Source: JBBDSH01 sp040905045 (GTDB lineage Bacteria > Pseudomonadota > Gammaproteobacteria > Eutrophobiales > Eutrophobiaceae). Taken from it: a stretch of 22,020 bases of DNA. The notes beneath the pieces are model-generated. The model had not been told where the DNA came from and made no database searches. It saw only the letters and a program-made list of their open reading frames with translations. The position numbers and the translations under genes were made by a program. Shown here one piece after another: positions 21,926-22,020 of this stretch (positions are counted from its first letter, which is position 1; each line of letters begins with the position of its first letter). Location of the stretch: assembly GCA_040905045.1 (NCBI GenBank), contig JBBDSH010000079.1, forward strand, positions 1 to 22,020. The letters are read 5' to 3'.

Positions 21926-22020
21926 TTATGCAGCATTTCTCTGGAAATCAAGTTCGATCTTAATGCGTCCCCCCAGTGCTCGTGCCGCGCTTTGCAGGGT
22001 CTGCAATGTGACCGAGGGGT
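21926..22020 (-). CDS. 3' end of a probable XRE-family antitoxin (partial)
   Basis: A minus-strand frame running off the window encodes PSVTLQTLQSAARALGGRIKIELDF and stops at TAA (21926-21928). The VTLQTLQSAARALG pattern is what ends the helix-turn-helix of many RelE/HigB-partner antitoxins, where the next strand is RIxIEL. Only about 30 residues are visible, so family and function are provisional. The position beside four TA modules supports the call. Confidence 0.5.
   Translation of the reverse strand, partial: PSVTLQTLQSAARALGGRIKIELDFQRNAA

Overview
The window looks like a chromosomal piece of an uncultured or draft-assembled gammaproteobacterium with moderately high GC. The evidence is the mnmG-rsmG-parA chain typical of gammaproteobacterial chromosomes, an HdfR-like LysR regulator, a BetT-type choline/betaine transporter, and gammaproteobacterial-style toxin-antitoxin (TA) modules. 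A 100-base run of N flanked by the same 55 bases on both sides shows that it is a scaffolded short-read assembly. No rRNA, tRNA, CRISPR array or intact insertion sequence was seen. Assignments rest on reading motifs by eye; no database was searched.

Layout. (1) 29-3547, minus strand: mnmG, rsmG, parA, housekeeping genes for tRNA modification, 16S rRNA methylation and chromosome partitioning; parB should follow beyond the left edge. (2) 3548-3847: about 300 bases without a gene, holding an imperfect inverted repeat and a hairpin. (3) 3848-6597: a minus-strand gene fusing a nitronate monooxygenase-like flavoprotein to a complete 5-formyltetrahydrofolate cyclo-ligase domain, with a divergent LysR regulator; a T-N11-A dyad lies between them. 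(4) 6778-11545, minus strand: three tightly packed genes that I cannot name, all with signal peptides: a coiled-coil, glycine-linker, Cys/His-rich protein, a small periplasmic protein, and a predicted outer-membrane beta-barrel with a soluble C-terminal domain. (5) 11670-12904: a gamma-class carbonic anhydrase-like protein and a divergent exported thioredoxin-fold protein. (6) 13102-16583, plus strand: a BCCT transporter, artificially split by the N run, and an MFS transporter. (7) 16618-22020: four complete type II TA modules (BrnTA, YefM-YoeB, HI1419/HI1420-type, HigB2/HigA2-type) and the 3' end of what may be another antitoxin, interspersed with a sulfotransferase-like gene and a PQQ-type sugar dehydrogenase-like lipoprotein.

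The most interesting points are: the unnamed three-gene envelope operon; the flavoprotein-folate enzyme fusion with a possible 27-codon leader ORF; an attC-like integron recombination site forming the 3' end of one antitoxin gene; and a repeated promoter layout (TANNNT, six bases, then the start codon) at several genes, which predicts leaderless mRNAs. In two toxin-first TA modules this promoter also has a 16-base spacer occupied by a palindromic operator.
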